A stretch of DNA of 64,000 nt from Proteus vulgaris (GCA_901472505.1 LR590468.1:2579501-2643500), one strand, 5' to 3'. Positions 29,120 through 40,581 are shown, counted from the first letter of the stretch. A program made the numbers and translations. The notes: a model not told the origin generated them from the sequence alone.

Positions 29120-31427
29120 ATGAGTAGAAAGAAAAGACCAGTGAAACAAGCCAAAAGAGGTCGTTCTTGGTTTTGGTTATTTGTCAAAATCGCCATTGTG
29201 GTTGCGGTTTTAATGGGGATTTATGGGGTTTATTTACATTCTCAAATCAAAGAGCGCCTTGATGGCAATGTTTGGGAATTACCTGCCGCAGTTTACGGAC
29301 GCACCGTTAACTTAGAGCCGGGCATGAATTATAGCCAAAAAGAGATGGTGAGCTTACTTGAAGGCATGCAATACCGTAATGTCAACAAAATCACACGTCC
29401 CGGCGAATTTGTGGTAAGAGGCAATACAATTGAAATGTTGCGCCGACCTTTCGATTTCCCTGATGGTCGTGAAGAGCAAATTTTAGCTAAATTAGCCTTT
29501 GAGCAGAACTCACTCGTTAGTATTACTAACATGGATAATCAGCGCCAATTTGGCTTTTTTCGTCTTGATCCTAAATTGATCACTATGATGCAATCCGCCA
29601 ATGGTGAGCAACGTTTATTCTTGGCAAGAGATAAATTCCCACAATTATTAGTAGATACATTAATTGCGACAGAAGATCGCCGTTTCTATGAGCATGACGG
29701 TATCAGCCTTTATTCTATAGGACGTGCAGTATTAGCGAACTTTACTGCAGGTAGAGCTGTTCAAGGTGGTAGTACCTTAACGCAACAATTAGTCAAAAAC
29801 TTATTTCTCACTAACGAAAGAACCTTAAAAAGAAAGCTTAATGAAGCCTATATGGCGATCATTATGGATGCAAGTTATAGTAAAGATCGCATTCTAGAAT
29901 TATATCTAAATGAGGTTTTTTTTAGGGCAAAGTGGTGATGAACAAATTCGAGGCTTCCCTTTAGCTAGCCTTTACTATTTTGGTCGTCCCGTTGATGAAT
30001 TAAGCCTTGATCAGCAAGCACTTTTAGTCGGTATGGTAAAAGGTGCATCGGCTTATAATCCATGGCGTAATCCTAAAGCAGCGTTAGAACGCCGTAATGT
30101 GGTATTAAAGCTACTGCAAACACAACAGATCATCGATGAAGAACTTTATAACGTACTCAGTGCGCGTCCTTTAGGTGTGAAGCCTCGTAGTGAAGCATTA
30201 ACCCCTCAACCCGCATTTATGCAACTCGTTCGTCAAGAGTTACAAACAACCTTAGGCGATAAAGTGAAAGATTTATCAGGGACGAAAATTTTCACTACAT
30301 TAGATCCTGTTTCGCAAGATGCAGCCGAAAAAGCGGTTGAAGTAGGGGTCGCAGATTTACGAAAAGTGCGTAAAATTGACGATCTTGAAGGGGCGATGGT
30401 TGTTGTAGATCGCTTAAGTGGTGAAGTGAGGGCCTTAGTGGGAGGATCACAACCACAATATGCAGGCTTTAACCGTGCTTTATCAGCTCGTCGTTCTATT
30501 GGCTCTCTGGCAAAACCGGCGACCTACTTAACAGCATTAAGTGAACCTGAGCGTTTTCGTTTAAACACATGGCTTGCGGATGAACCTATTTCTGTGCCAA
30601 TTCCTGGGGGAAAACCTTGGCAACCCCGTAACTACGATCGTGGTTATAAAGGTAAGTTAATGCTGGTAGATGCATTAGCAACCTCACGTAATATCCCTAC
30701 TGTAAACCTCGGGTTAGAAGTGGGATTAGACCGAGTGATCAAAACATGGATTAACTTAGGTGCACCAGCGGAAAATCTAGAAAAAGTACCCGCCATGCTT
30801 CTTGGGGCGTTAAATTTAACACCAATGGAAGTGGCTCAAACCTTCCAAACGATTGGTAGTTTAGGGAACAGAGCAAAATTATCATCACTGCGCTCTGTTA
30901 TTGCTCAAGATGGTACCGTGCTTTACCAAAGTTATCCTCAAGCTGAAACGACTGTTTCGCCTCAAGCCGCTTATATGACGTTATTTGGTATGCAACAAGT
31001 GGTTAATTCAGGGACAGCATGGCGTGTATTAAAACCAAAATTTGGTAATTACAACCTTGCAGGTAAAACTGGTACCACTAACGATTTGCGTGATAGCTGG
31101 TTTGCGGGAATTGATGGAAAAGAAGTCACCATTGCATGGATGGGGCGTGATAATAATGGTCCAACGAACTTAACGGGTTCAACAGGGGCATTATTGCTGT
31201 ATCGTAATTATTTAGAGAATCAAGCTCCGCTGAAACTAACGCCATCTGTGCCAGAAGATATTGCTGAAATGTCAGTGGATGCTCAAGGTAACTTTGCTTG
31301 TTATGGTGGTGGTGTTCGTACACTACCTGTATGGACAGCGAATCCAGATAGATTGTGCACACCTATTCAGCAAGATACTGATGAAAGTGGTGCACCAAAA
31401 TGGTTACAAGATCTGTTTTCTGAGTAG
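29120..31427 (+). CDS. mrcB: Penicillin-binding protein 1B (frame interrupted once)
   Basis: Bifunctional peptidoglycan synthase. Short basic cytoplasmic tail, one membrane helix at about residues 17-39, UvrB-like UB2H domain, then the GT51 glycosyltransferase ([14 protein letters not shown] with catalytic Glu; [28 protein letters not shown]). The transpeptidase domain has SLAK as the SxxK motif, SRN as SxN and KTGTTND as KTG. The eight-base T run at 29916-29923 holds one base too many and breaks the frame at [12 protein letters not shown]. Corrected length about 768 aa. The N-terminal tail is shorter than the long charged tail of E. coli PBP1b. In E. coli fhuACDB follows; here hemL follows directly and convergently. 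Confidence 0.92.
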
Positions 31428-31451
31428 GTAATCACATAGATTAGCTAAAAT

Positions 31452-31478
31452 AAAAACGGCACATAAGTGCCGTTTTTT
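31452..31478. terminator. Bidirectional terminator between mrcB and hemL
   Basis: CGGCAC-ATAA-GTGCCG stem flanked by AAAAA on the left and TTTTTT on the right, so it can end both the rightward mrcB transcript and the leftward hemL transcript. Confidence 0.85.
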
Positions 31479-31519
31479 GTTTATTCGCATCTTATTTTTA
31501 TTAAAAAACGAATCGAATA

Positions 31520-32806
31520 TTAGCTCTTCATCTGAGCAAAAGCATATTCCGCAGCATCAATAGTGCGCTGAATATCTTCTTTAGTATGAGCAATAGACAT
31601 AAAGCCAGCTTCAAATGCAGAAGGTGCAAGGTAGATGCGTTTTTCTAGCATTAAATGGAAGAACTGTTTGAAGCGTTCAACATCGCAGTTCATCACATCT
31701 TGATAGCAAGTGACTTCTTTTGCATCGGTAAAGAACAGACCAAACATCCCGCCAACATGGTTAATAACCATTGGAATACCCGCTTGTTGTGCTTTTTCAA
31801 GCAAACCATCAGCCAGCATTGTTGTTAGCTCATTTAATGTTTGATGAACACCCGGTTGTGATACTTCGTGTAAACACGCGAGACCTGCTGCCATTGCAAT
31901 TGGGTTACCTGATAAAGTACCTGCTTGATAAACAGGACCAATTGGTGCGAGTTTAGACATCACTTCCATATGTCCACCAAAAGCACCCACTGGCATACCG
32001 CCACCAATGATTTTACCTAAGCATGTTAAATCAGGATCAACATCGTAATAAGCTTGTGCGCCACCTAATGCCACGCGAAAGCCGGTCATAACTTCATCAA
32101 TAATTAGCAATGCACCAAACTCATCACATAATGCACGCAAGCCCGGTAAGAAGTCGGCTTTTGGTGGTACGCAGTTCATATTGCCCGCAACAGGCTCAAC
32201 AATGATACAAGCGACTTCTTCAGGGTAATTTTCAAATGCTTGGCGTACAGAATTCAAATCGTTGTAAGTACAGGTTAAGGTGTGTTTTACAAAATCAGCG
32301 GGTACACCCGGTGAATTTGGTTGTCCCATCGTTAATGCGCCAGAGCCTGCTTTTACTAATAGACAATCGGCATGACCGTGGTAGCAACCTTCAAATTTAA
32401 TGATTTTGTCACGACCTGTATAACCACGAGCAAGGCGAATAGCGCTCATTGTCGCTTCTGTACCTGAGTTCACCATGCGAACCATATCCATGGAAGGTAC
32501 AAGTTCAGTCACTAGGTTTGCCATTTCAACTTCAGCCGCCGTTGGTGCACCAAAGCTTAGGCCTTTTTGTACCGCGTCAGTAACAGCATGGCGAATAGAA
32601 GGGTGGTTGTGGCCTAAAACCATTGGTCCCCATGAGCCGACATAGTCAAGGTAAGCTCGTCCATCAACATCATAAATATACGCACCATTAGCACGTTCAA
32701 TAAAAAGAGGGGTTCCACCTACACCGTTAAATGCTCTAACAGGTGAGTTGACACCGCCGGGGATCACTTGTTGTGCGAGATTATAAAGCGTTTCAGACTT
32801 GCTCAT
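31520..32806 (-). CDS. hemL: Glutamate-1-semialdehyde 2,1-aminomutase
   Basis: PLP enzyme of the C5 pathway, producing 5-aminolevulinate for haem. 428 residues, intact. PLP lysine K265 lies in [17 protein letters not shown]. Other conserved parts are [28 protein letters not shown] and [12 protein letters not shown]. Divergent from erpA with a 275-base gap. The upstream RBS reads AGGAG. Confidence 0.97.
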   Translation of the reverse strand: MSKSETLYNLAQQVIPGGVNSPVRAFNGVGGTPLFIERANGAYIYDVDGRAYLDYVGSWGPMVLGHNHPSIRHAVTDAVQKGLSFGAPTAAEVEMANLVTELVPSMDMVRMVNSGTEATMSAIRLARGYTGRDKIIKFEGCYHGHADCLLVKAGSGALTMGQPNSPGVPADFVKHTLTCTYNDLNSVRQAFENYPEEVACIIVEPVAGNMNCVPPKADFLPGLRALCDEFGALLIIDEVMTGFRVALGGAQAYYDVDPDLTCLGKIIGGGMPVGAFGGHMEVMSKLAPIGPVYQAGTLSGNPIAMAAGLACLHEVSQPGVHQTLNELTTMLADGLLEKAQQAGIPMVINHVGGMFGLFFTDAKEVTCYQDVMNCDVERFKQFFHLMLEKRIYLAPSAFEAGFMSIAHTKEDIQRTIDAAEYAFAQMKS

Positions 32807-33081
32807 GTCAGACTCCTAATGATGGGTGAGCGTAAGATTAAGGCGTATTCTAAATCACCACGCAGATGAAGCCAAATATACGGCAACAACATTTTGATTT
32901 ATCACTGTTATTGAGGGTACGTGGTTTATCGTAAAAAGTGATAGGTAGCAAAAAGTGTATTTTATCCACAACAAACTTGAAGGTTATGAGCAGGTATTAG
33001 ATAATCATCACATTATATCAGCAAGAAATATAAATTTTTGCTGGCTGTTTTTTTGCTGGAATACCCAGTCTGGAGTGAACA

Positions 33082-33426
33082 ATGAGTGATGATATGGCTC
33101 TGCCGTTACAATTTACTGACGCGGCTGCAAATAAAGTAAAAGATTTGATTGCGGATGAAGAAAATCCAAATCTGCGTTTACGTGTTTATATCACGGGTGG
33201 CGGTTGTAGCGGATTCCAGTATGGTTTTACCTTTGATGATGCAATGAATGAAGGTGATATGACCATAGAAAAACAAGGCGTTGCCTTAGTGGTTGATCCG
33301 ATGAGTTTGCAGTATTTAGTGGGTGGCTGTGTGGATTATACTGAGGGGTTGGAGGGTTCGCGTTTTATTGTGACGAATCCTAATGCTAAGAGTACGTGTG
33401 GTTGCGGCTCCTCCTTTAGTATCTGA
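33082..33426 (+). CDS. erpA: Iron-sulfur cluster insertion protein ErpA
   Basis: A-type carrier delivering Fe-S clusters to apo-proteins, including the isoprenoid enzymes IspG and IspH. 114 residues. The three cluster cysteines C42, C106 and C108 are in [11 protein letters not shown] and STCGCGSSF. Preceded by GGAGTG at a suitable distance. In E. coli clcA lies between hemL and erpA and btuF follows. Here clcA is absent and a T6SS module separates erpA from btuF. Confidence 0.97.
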   Translation: MSDDMALPLQFTDAAANKVKDLIADEENPNLRLRVYITGGGCSGFQYGFTFDDAMNEGDMTIEKQGVALVVDPMSLQYLVGGCVDYTEGLEGSRFIVTNPNAKSTCGCGSSFSI

Positions 33427-33990
33427 TCCTTCTTTGGCGTCGTGGCTGTGCAGTAGTGCCACGGCGTTAGAGCAGTGCTCGCAATGCTCACATACTAATG
33501 TATGCTCCGCTTACTGTGCGCTGTCTGCCTTGTTGCACTGCTTGCTCGCTCACGACTTTTGTCTGTGAGAGTTTGTTGGTTACTCTTTTCTTTTTTTCTT
33601 CTCTTCTCTTCTCTTCTCTTCTCTTCTCTTCGTTATTTATTCTTTCTGAGCTTATTTCATAAAATCACTCTGTGGGTGATATTTTTGCCTCTATTTAAAG
33701 GGATCTTCTGCGATACACTAAATTTTAGGTGCGCATTTTTTGTCCTTTGAGAATAAGAATCGTAGTTTGCTTATTATTTTGAAAATAGGACTATTTTTTC
33801 CTTACAAATCAACGCTATTACAATTTGAAAAAAAATACACATTTTGTTACATATTAAAAATCCATGTACATTAGAACTGACTGGCTTTAGCGAGATTTCG
33901 GATATTTACGAAAGAGAATGATATAAGTAAATACACTTATTTTAAGAAACGAAAGCAGTAAATAACGTGTGAACAATTATTTTACGCTAA
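33427..33990. other. Long intergenic region after erpA: palindromic segment, microsatellite, A+T-rich spacer
   Basis: 564 bases with no convincing gene. The first 130 bases are less A+T-rich than what follows and full of short complementary words (for example CATAC-TAAT-GTATG near 33490-33505, and alternating GCTC/GCAGTGC words), resembling a dispersed enterobacterial intergenic repeat. A pentanucleotide repeat follows at 33601-33630. The remainder, to the point where vgrG homology begins, is A+T-rich. I found no recognisable vgrG N-terminus or hcp gene there. Confidence 0.5.
33601..33630. repeat. Pentanucleotide microsatellite (CTCTT)x6
   Basis: Six perfect tandem copies of CTCTT, preceded by a related pyrimidine tract (from about 33586). 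On the other strand it is purine-only AAGAG. It lies in the spacer between erpA and the vgrG remnant. Confidence 0.85.
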
Positions 33991-35322
33991 GTCACTTATC
34001 CTACGAGGATACAACGTCCTTCTTACCCGTTATCACAAAACACAACGGGTGACGTTCATCAGCAACACCCTGTATTTGAAAGCTATGGCCGTTTTCAAGA
34101 AGAGGCAGAAGCTCAGCCATTGAATCAATTGCGCTATGAGCAATCTCAAAATTATCGTCAAACAGGCTCAGCAAGCACTAACTGTTTTGCGTTAATGCCG
34201 GGCAAAGTGTTTACCTTAACCAATCACCCAAGTGCGCGTATGAATTCGCGTTGGCAGGTGATCAGCGTTTCACATCATGGTGTACAACCCTCTGCGGATA
34301 ACGGTGGCGGTGAGGGAACTCAACTTTCAAACAATGTCACTTTTATTCCCGGTACGCAGGAATGGCGACCGCCTTTTCATTATAAACCGCTGGCAGATGG
34401 TGATGAGTTGGCGACAGTCGTTGGCCCTGAAGGTGAGGAGATTTACACCAATGAACAAGGCGCAGTAAAAGTTTATTTTCATTGGGATAGACGCGGAAAG
34501 CCTGATCATAGTGGCTCGTGTTGGTTGCGCGTTGCACAGGGTTGGAATGGTGATGGCTTTGGCTTTATGGCGATCCCTCGCATTGGGCAAGAGGTGATTG
34601 TGTCTTATTTAAATGGCGATATTGATAGACCAATTATCACCGGTTGCACCTATAACGGTCGTAATGCTCTCCTGCTTGATTTACCCAAAGAAAAAACCCG
34701 AACCACATTTCGTACCAAAACGCATAAAGGCAGCGGGTTTAATGAACTGCGATTTGAGGATGCCGGCGGACGCGAAGAAGTGTATTTACATGCGTAGAGG
34801 GATCAAAATACGCATATTAACCATAATAAATTTCAATATATTGGTAAAAATGAATCTCATGAAGTTGCAAATGATCGCAAACATGAGGTTTGTCATGATG
34901 AATTTATTCGTATAGTTAATGAGCAACATATAAATATTGGACTAAACCAATTTGAAGAAATTAATAAAGATAAAATTATAAAAATTGGTAATGCTAAGAC
35001 AGAAACGATTTTCTCTAATTTCATAGAAGAAATCGGTGAGGATAAATTATCTAATATAAAGAAAAAATATCATATAAATGCATCAGATGGAATTCATTCA
35101 AATACTAAAATATATACTTTACAGGCTAGTGAAACTATTTTAATAAAGAGTAAATCAGGTTCTATTTTGATTGACTCTCAAGGCATAAAGTTAACAGGTA
35201 ATATTAATATTTTGGGGAATGTCTCGATTGAATCAGGGAGTCCAGAATCAGTATCATCTTTAGATAATGCCTCAAATGAAGGATTAGCATTAGCTGAAGA
35301 CTGTCAAAAATTGGATGATTGA
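33991..35322 (+). pseudogene. vgrG fragment: 5' end missing, internal TAG
   Basis: Remnant of a T6SS spike protein. Homology is clear from about 34015 (RPSYPLSQ, HPVFESYGRFQEEAEAQPLNQ) through the gp5-like OB-fold needle (QGAVKVYFHWDRRGK, SCWLRVAQGWNGDGFGFM, PRIGQEVIVSYLNGDIDRPIITG). It continues past a TAG at 34795-34797 in the same frame to a normal C-terminal repeat region ending at 35322. The TAG interrupts YLHA-RDQNTHI, where Gln (CAG) would be expected, so it is a single-base change or an error. The first third of VgrG (gp27-like base) is not present upstream, so the gene is truncated regardless. No hcp is seen. Base composition becomes strikingly A+T-rich after about 34800. Confidence 0.8.
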
Positions 35323-35335
35323 TAAAGGGAATTTA

Positions 35336-36525
35336 ATGTTATCTCTATTTGAAAAAATTAAAAAAATTTGGGTTCTTGAGTATTATTTTGAATCAACTGA
35401 AAGTAAAATTGAGGGAAAGCTATTAGTAAATTCTGATACTGAAGAAAGCGCTATAGAAAAATTTAGAGATTATTTCTCTACATATGAAAAATCTTTTTTC
35501 TATTATAAATCAATATTGTTATTTGAAAACTATATTAATCAAAGTGAAAAATCAGAACTATTATGTATAAATGCAATGGATAATATAGATAAACAGGATG
35601 TGATTATTTTTGAAGAACGAGAAGTATCGTTTCCATTAGCAATTGAAAGTTCAGCTATTATATTGAGTAAAATAGAAATAGAGTATGATTTTATTGATAG
35701 TAATACTTTTATATTAATTGATGCTAGTAAATATGAGCATTTAAGTGGTGATTTCGTTTTAACTAAACTACATGTTCTTGGGTTTGATTGGACGTGTTTA
35801 CTTAAAGGAAAAACTCAATCAATTCTAGAAAGAAGTGCTCCTTATTTAATAAAAATAAAAAATAGAAGTGAAATGGATATAATTCAAAAGCAATTTGTAA
35901 AGTTATGCTTGGATAATCCAATTTGCATTTTCATTAAAACAAGTTTAAGTTTACTTGAGTTAAGTAAACATTTGAGAAAGTTTACATATTTAGAGGTGTA
36001 TGGAAAAGATAATTGGAGCTATTTTAGGTTTTATGATCCTAATATATTTTCATTGGTTTTAGAACATTTGAATGAAGTTGAGTCTAATATTTTTTATAAA
36101 AATATAGATGAGTTCTTCTTTTTAAAAGATAATTGTTTTTTTCTTTGAAAAATAATACTGTTGATTATAATTTTGATTCAAAAAATAAATTAATAATAAC
36201 ACCATATTTACAAAAAGCTTTTAATGATTATCAACAATCTATTTTTATGAAGAAAATAGCTATTAATTTGCCAAAGTATAAAATTAATAAAAGAGATTTA
36301 AATATTAAAGAAAAAAAACTTATTAATGAATTAAACAAAGCATATTTATTGGGTTTAACAAATCCTAAAGCAATATATTATTTTATAATTGCTCAAATTG
36401 ATTTTTTCAATGAAGAATTTTTATCATTATGGAATGAAGCAAGCCATTACTCATCATCACAAGAAATTAGAGCATTACATTATCTTGATTTAACTATTAA
36501 TAAAATGAGTAGAGATAAAATATGA
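35336..36525 (+). CDS. DUF4123 T6SS effector adaptor (frame interrupted once)
   Basis: Adaptor/chaperone of the Tap/TEC type that loads an effector on VgrG. From the ATG at 35336 (AAAGGGA upstream) the DUF4123 pattern is visible: TFILIDASKYEHLS, APYLIKIKN, NPICIFIKTSLSLLELSKHLRKF and the diagnostic YFRFYDPNIFSLVLEHL. A seven-base T run (36136-36142) appears to lack one base. Beyond it the protein continues as SLKNNTVDYNFDSKNKLI to 36525, total about 395 aa. An upstream ATG at 35315 would overlap the end of vgrG and is less likely. The stop overlaps the effector start (ATGA), so the two are translationally coupled. Confidence 0.75.
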
Positions 36526-39311
36526 ACTTTCCAATAAATAATAATCTTATAAAAATAGTTATCAAGAAAAAAGACAACCGTGCAAACCTTGTGGTTTTTT
36601 ACCTATAAAGAAAGATGTTAAAAATATAAGTATATTATTTAGTGATGTACCTTTATCGAAAAGTATTCTGGAAAAATTAAACAATAATATTGCCTATAGA
36701 AGGCATATGATGCAATTTATTAATTTAGATACAGAAGAAAACTATTCATTAGAGTTAAATAAAGAAAATTTATTAGATTTAGTTGAAGATTATAAGATTA
36801 AGAATGAGCAATTTAATTGGTGCTATAATGAATTGAAATTAGATGATGGTTGTGGTTATCAATTGAGTTATGGTACTACACAACAGAGCTATTATATAGA
36901 TCCAGAAAAAAAGATAATATATTTAGAGCTTATTGTAATAAAGGAGAAAAAGGAACTTTAGTTATTTTACATGACCCTGTTGGTAGACAAAAAGATATAT
37001 TGGAAGTTTATAGTTTTTTAGTTACATACTTAAAGTCTTATATGGAAAGTTATAATTATCCAATAACTATTGGGAATTATATTGAAGCACTGCTCAAAAA
37101 TGACTCTAGTGAAGTCCGTGAAACGGTAAGATCAAGTTTGAATGAAGATGAATGGAATACTAACTGGAAAGAAATTAAAAATAATATTTCCAATATTCAT
37201 GCAAGAACGGCAGAAATTTTATCCTTATATAATGCATTTGCTTTTAATTATAAACTGTCTTCAGAAAAATATGATGGGCTTAAATTACATTTGACAGGTT
37301 TATTTAGTTTTTTAAATGAAACTGAATTGTCAGGTGAAAGCTATATTGATGAGGTTTATATTTTTTTCTGGATTATTTTTTGATATTACAAATTCTCTTC
37401 AGTTTACAGAATTAGGCTCTGTAATATTAGATAGATTCTTTAATAAAGAGTTAACACCAAAATCTGTCATTGAAAAACTCCAAGAACGCTCTAGCCTAGG
37501 AAAATACATACTTACTTATTCATTAATGGAGTCATATGATCTTTTGCCTACTGTCGCAACAACTATGCTTGATACAGAGGTTGGTAAAAAGGCATTTAAA
37601 AAATTTTCAGATACACTTCCAACTGAAGATGATAATTTAATTGATGATTGGAAAGATACTTTAGTTTCATTAAGAACATTTCTGGATAATAAGCTTGTGG
37701 AAAATCCAGAATTAAAAAAATTATTAGTTAAATCTTTTGATAAATTATTAATTGTTTTTTGGAAAAAGCTTTTCAACTTCACTAGTTTATATGGGGAATT
37801 TACCTAAAAATTCATCCATTTTAAAGGGAAGAAAGTTGATGGCTGATTTTACTATTGAAATTGCTAAATTATCAGGAATTAAAATTAATATTAATATAAG
37901 TAAGCTCTTTACAGGGAGTCAGTTAGAAATTGAGTTGAAAAAAATTGGGGTGTTATTAAAAGATAAACTTAGACCTGACAATTTAAAAATGGGCAATAAA
38001 TTGTTTAATTGGGATAAAATAATTTCAGGATTAAAAAATGAAGCATGGATAAAATTGCCAAGTATAGATAAAATAACATCATCATTAAAATCAATAGGTT
38101 CTAAAAATAACGGGTTAAATGGGAAAAGTATAGTTCCTTATATAGATAAAGCTATTCCAGGATTAGCATTTTGTGTTAATACATTAATAGTATTATCTTT
38201 AAATAATCAAAGTTTTTATAATAAAAATAATCCATTAAAGGCAAGAAGTCTAGGATATTATTCATTTAAAATAGCTGAAGGTTTTGTTGCTATTGCTGAA
38301 AATAGTAAGTTTACAGTAATGGGAGTAAATCAACTACAAAAAATGAAATTATTTGCTAATAGCAAAATAATGCGTTCTATTGCTAATATACCTAAACCAC
38401 CTGAAATAGTAAAAAGAGTAATTATAAAAAGTTTTCAGTATTTATCAACAATTAGTTTTTCTGTATTAGCTGGGATTTCTTTTTACGAGGCTTATAACTC
38501 TTGGCGAATTGGAAATGATTTAAATAGTATTTTCAAAGGAATTACTGGTGTTGGCTATAGCTTATTAGCTATTGAAACTCTTGGTGCTATATTCTTCGAA
38601 TTAGCTCTATGGCCTATTTTTATATTTTTAGGGATAGCTTCAATGCTAGTAGGAACAGTTGGTGATTTAGCTACAACATGGGGGGATTTAGAAATATTAA
38701 TTAAATGTAGTTTTTGGGGGAATTCAGATAAATATCCATTTTTGAATACAGAAAAAGGAAATTTCAATAAAAGATTTAAATTAATAAACAGTGATGAAAT
38801 AAAAGTCACTAATGGTTTTTTAATAGAAAATCAAGATTTTATAAATATATTTCATATGCCGAAATTAGAATGGGAATATAGTACTAAAAAACTAACCATT
38901 AAAATGGAGTTAAATAACTTTATACCTTATGAATCTCAAGTTTTTTATCAAATTTGCCGTAAAATGACCTCAAGAATTCCAAGTGTTTATACCGAATACA
39001 GAGAAAAAGATAAATTATTTCATTACGATAATAGTATATACAAAAAAATAGATTATACAGAACTAGATGCTGAGTTTAATGAGAATATAAAAAATAGTTA
39101 TATTGATAATAATGGAAGTTCTATCTTAGAAATGGTTATAAAAACACCAGAAAATTTTTATTATGGAAATGAAATATTTTTCTATTACAGACCATTTGAA
39201 GATAATATTGTACCCTTACGATATGATTGGGATGATAATGAAATTTTAGATCTTGAAGTAAAGCATTATGGGTTAATGAAACAGAGAGCAAAGGGAAATC
39301 CATGGAGTTAA
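36522..39311 (+). CDS. Probable T6SS effector, BTH_I2691-like (frame interrupted four times)
   Basis: Large effector of about 930 residues, read across four indels. These are a missing A at 36567-36572, a missing A at 36906-36912, an extra T at 37361-37367 and an extra T at 37755-37760. The start ATG overlaps the DUF4123 stop. Near the N-terminus is CKPCGFLPIKKDV, like the CxxC...G-L-P-I/V signature of BTH_I2691-family effectors. Further on is LVILHDPVGRQKDILE, again typical of that family. The C-terminal third has hydrophobic helices (ISFSVLAGISFYEAY, FFELALWPIFIFLGIASMLVG) followed by a soluble tail. The hydrophobic C-terminal part suggests membrane activity, but the toxic mechanism is unknown. 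Very A+T-rich, suggesting horizontal origin. Family assignment is from recalled motifs. Confidence 0.6.
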
Positions 39312-40250
39312 AACACAAACTCAGTGATCATTGTGAATCACTACTACAAACAGAAACACCAAAAATGACACAATATCAAGCAGGTGCACTTGATTTTGTG
39401 GAAGAAATAGAAAATTTGCGTATTGGTAATACGCCATGTTTTTTCTAATGGAAGGACTATGTTAGCGATTCCTTTTGTTATCGGCTTACTTTGGGCTTTT
39501 AGCTATGGTGTTAAAACAATTTATATTGATCCTTGGAAAAATACAGAATCTCTTTTCCTTAGAATATTAGATAAGAAAGATAATAAGAATAATATATTTA
39601 TATTACCTCAGTATAGGGATAATGATGAATTAGAAAAAAAATATATTCAGAATGGAAAGCTTTCTTTTATAAATTATTGGGACTATTATTACTATAGTAA
39701 TTCATTTATAAGAGAGAAAAGCATTATTTTAGATTTGTTTTTACTATTAGCTCCATTATTATGTTCTTTACCAATGATCTATTTTGGTTTTATTGCTAGA
39801 AATAGACCTTACCTAATATGTGATCGAGAAAAACAATTATTTTATACTTGGGATATGAAAATGAATGTTTATGTTGCTAAATATTCTCAAATTAATTTTT
39901 CAGATATGAAACCAACATTAGCAGTTATTTTATATCGAGTTGATGAAAATAATAAGTTGATAGAACATAAATATTATCCAAACTTAACGATGTTTAGTTT
40001 TTTAGGAGGTGGAAGTAGTAATGATAAAGCATGGGGATTAGGATATATTACCAAATATTTATTTTATGGATTAGCACCTTTGATTGAAGGTAAGTACACA
40101 AGAAAAAAATATTCTATTTTTAGAGAAGCGCCTATTCCCAAAGATCTTGATAAACAAATAGAACAACAAGTTGTTCTGGTTGATAAAGAGCTGCCACCTT
40201 GTAAAGAAATAGAAGATAAATTATCGGAAGCAATTAAGCATTCTATTTAG
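39302..40250 (+). CDS. Putative membrane immunity protein for the adjacent effector (frame interrupted once)
   Basis: Starts at ATG 39302, overlapping the effector stop by 10 bases. About 316 residues after removing one T from the run at 39439-39444. Two membrane segments are visible (MLAIPFVIGLLWAFSYG near residue 55 and LLLAPLLCSLPMIYFGFIA near residue 150). A cytoplasmic C-terminal domain follows, with RPYLICDREKQLFYTWD; that pattern recalls the DUF6708 family, which I cannot confirm. Location right after an effector and overlap with it argue for an immunity role. It could alternatively be an accessory membrane protein. Confidence 0.55.
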
Positions 40251-40299
40251 ATTTTTTAGCTAAGTTTACTGTTAATAGTTTATAAAAGGATATATAAAC

Positions 40300-40569
40300 A
40301 TGCGTAGCTCAATTCAAGGACGAAAAATCATTTTAAAAAATGATACTACCAATACTAAAGGAACCGTATTAAGCGGTTCTTTATTAGCAAAGCAAACGCA
40401 TGAAATTGCCTGTTTAGACGATGAAGTCTATTGTCCCGCTTGTCAGCAAAAAGGCAAGATAATAGAAGGGGATACCATGATGAAAATAAACAATATCCCT
40501 GTCGCGTTAGAAGGACATAAAGTGCAATGCGGTTGTTTAAAGGGTTGTGTATTAGTGGCTATTGAATAA
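40300..40569 (+). CDS. PAAR-domain protein
   Basis: 89-residue PAAR protein, the sharp tip that caps a VgrG trimer. Characteristic elements are GTVLSGSLLAKQTHEIACLDD, CPACQQKGKIIEGDTMMKI and NNIPVALEGHKVQCGC, with Cys and His suited to metal binding at the tip. It has AAAGGA upstream of the ATG and no C-terminal toxin domain, so it is an orphan tip. It closes the T6SS module, and btuF converges 12 bases later. Confidence 0.85.
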   Translation: MRSSIQGRKIILKNDTTNTKGTVLSGSLLAKQTHEIACLDDEVYCPACQQKGKIIEGDTMMKINNIPVALEGHKVQCGCLKGCVLVAIE

Positions 40570-40581
40570 TTAATTATTTTG

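Noticed and set aside
33601..33630. CRISPR array
   Set aside because: The 5-bp units have no spacers and there are no cas genes; it is a simple tandem repeat. No CRISPR array was seen in the window.
33383..33750. Open frames across the erpA 3' end and the CTCTT repeat
   Set aside because: They are driven by the repeat (Leu/Ser-rich translation) and overlap erpA; no protein-like conservation pattern.
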